In this document: piece by piece, positions 6,054 to 6,075 of the stretch
How the letters are laid out: each line of letters begins with the position of its first letter
Numbering within the stretch: position 1 is the stretch's first letter
Origin: Abditibacteriota bacterium
Lineage (GTDB): Bacteria > Armatimonadota > UBA5829
Direction of reading: 5' to 3'
Length of the DNA stretch: 6,075 bases
NCBI GenBank assembly: GCA_017958015.1
Contig: JAGDDM010000122.1
Location: 1-6,075, forward strand
Notes under the pieces: model-generated
Database searches by the model: none
The model's input: the letters and a program-made list of their open reading frames with translations, nothing else
Told to the model about the DNA's origin: nothing
Program-made: the position numbers and the translations under genes

Positions 6054-6075
6054 GTTTTTGCCCTTCCTTAAATAA

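Overview
The window looks bacterial. All five supported genes lie on the minus strand, so the biological reading order is from base 6075 down to base 1. The two large genes are GC-rich (roughly 60-68% in rows I counted by hand) and both encode Sec-exported proteins of the polysaccharide-degradation type. The combination of a planctomycete/armatimonad-style GH2 enzyme and a secreted parallel beta-helix protein with C-terminal OB-like repeats suggests a polysaccharide-degrading lineage such as Armatimonadota/Abditibacteriota or the Planctomycetota-Lentisphaerota side. This placement is weak inference: there is no rRNA or other marker gene here.

Layout in transcription order: (1) 6053-4470, a secreted right-handed beta-helix protein of 527 residues, with a good Shine-Dalgarno and an intrinsic terminator just after its stop (4447-4422). 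(2) 4403-3073, a compact block of three unrecognised small genes (115, 93 and 230 aa) spaced 5 and 3 nt apart; the first two are clearly AT-richer (about 40-45% GC) than the flanks, and the block has a second intrinsic terminator at its far end. (3) An 85-bp gap (3072-2988) with a -10 box and a short direct repeat. (4) 2987-1, a large GH2-family glycoside hydrolase with a signal peptide, 995 codons visible and cut by the window edge. It fills half of the window as one open frame running off base 1.

The beta-helix protein and the GH2 enzyme plausibly act outside the cytoplasm on plant- or host-derived glycans. The three-gene block between them looks like an inserted accessory or phage-like unit and is the least explained part. 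It has three oddities: an A7 slippery run where a -1 shift would fuse gene 1 to gene 2; genes 2 and 3 in the same frame separated by one TAA; and a terminator hairpin that lies inside the third reading frame, before its stop codon. No tRNA, rRNA, CRISPR, IS element or origin was seen, and no gene-free stretch exceeds 300 bases.
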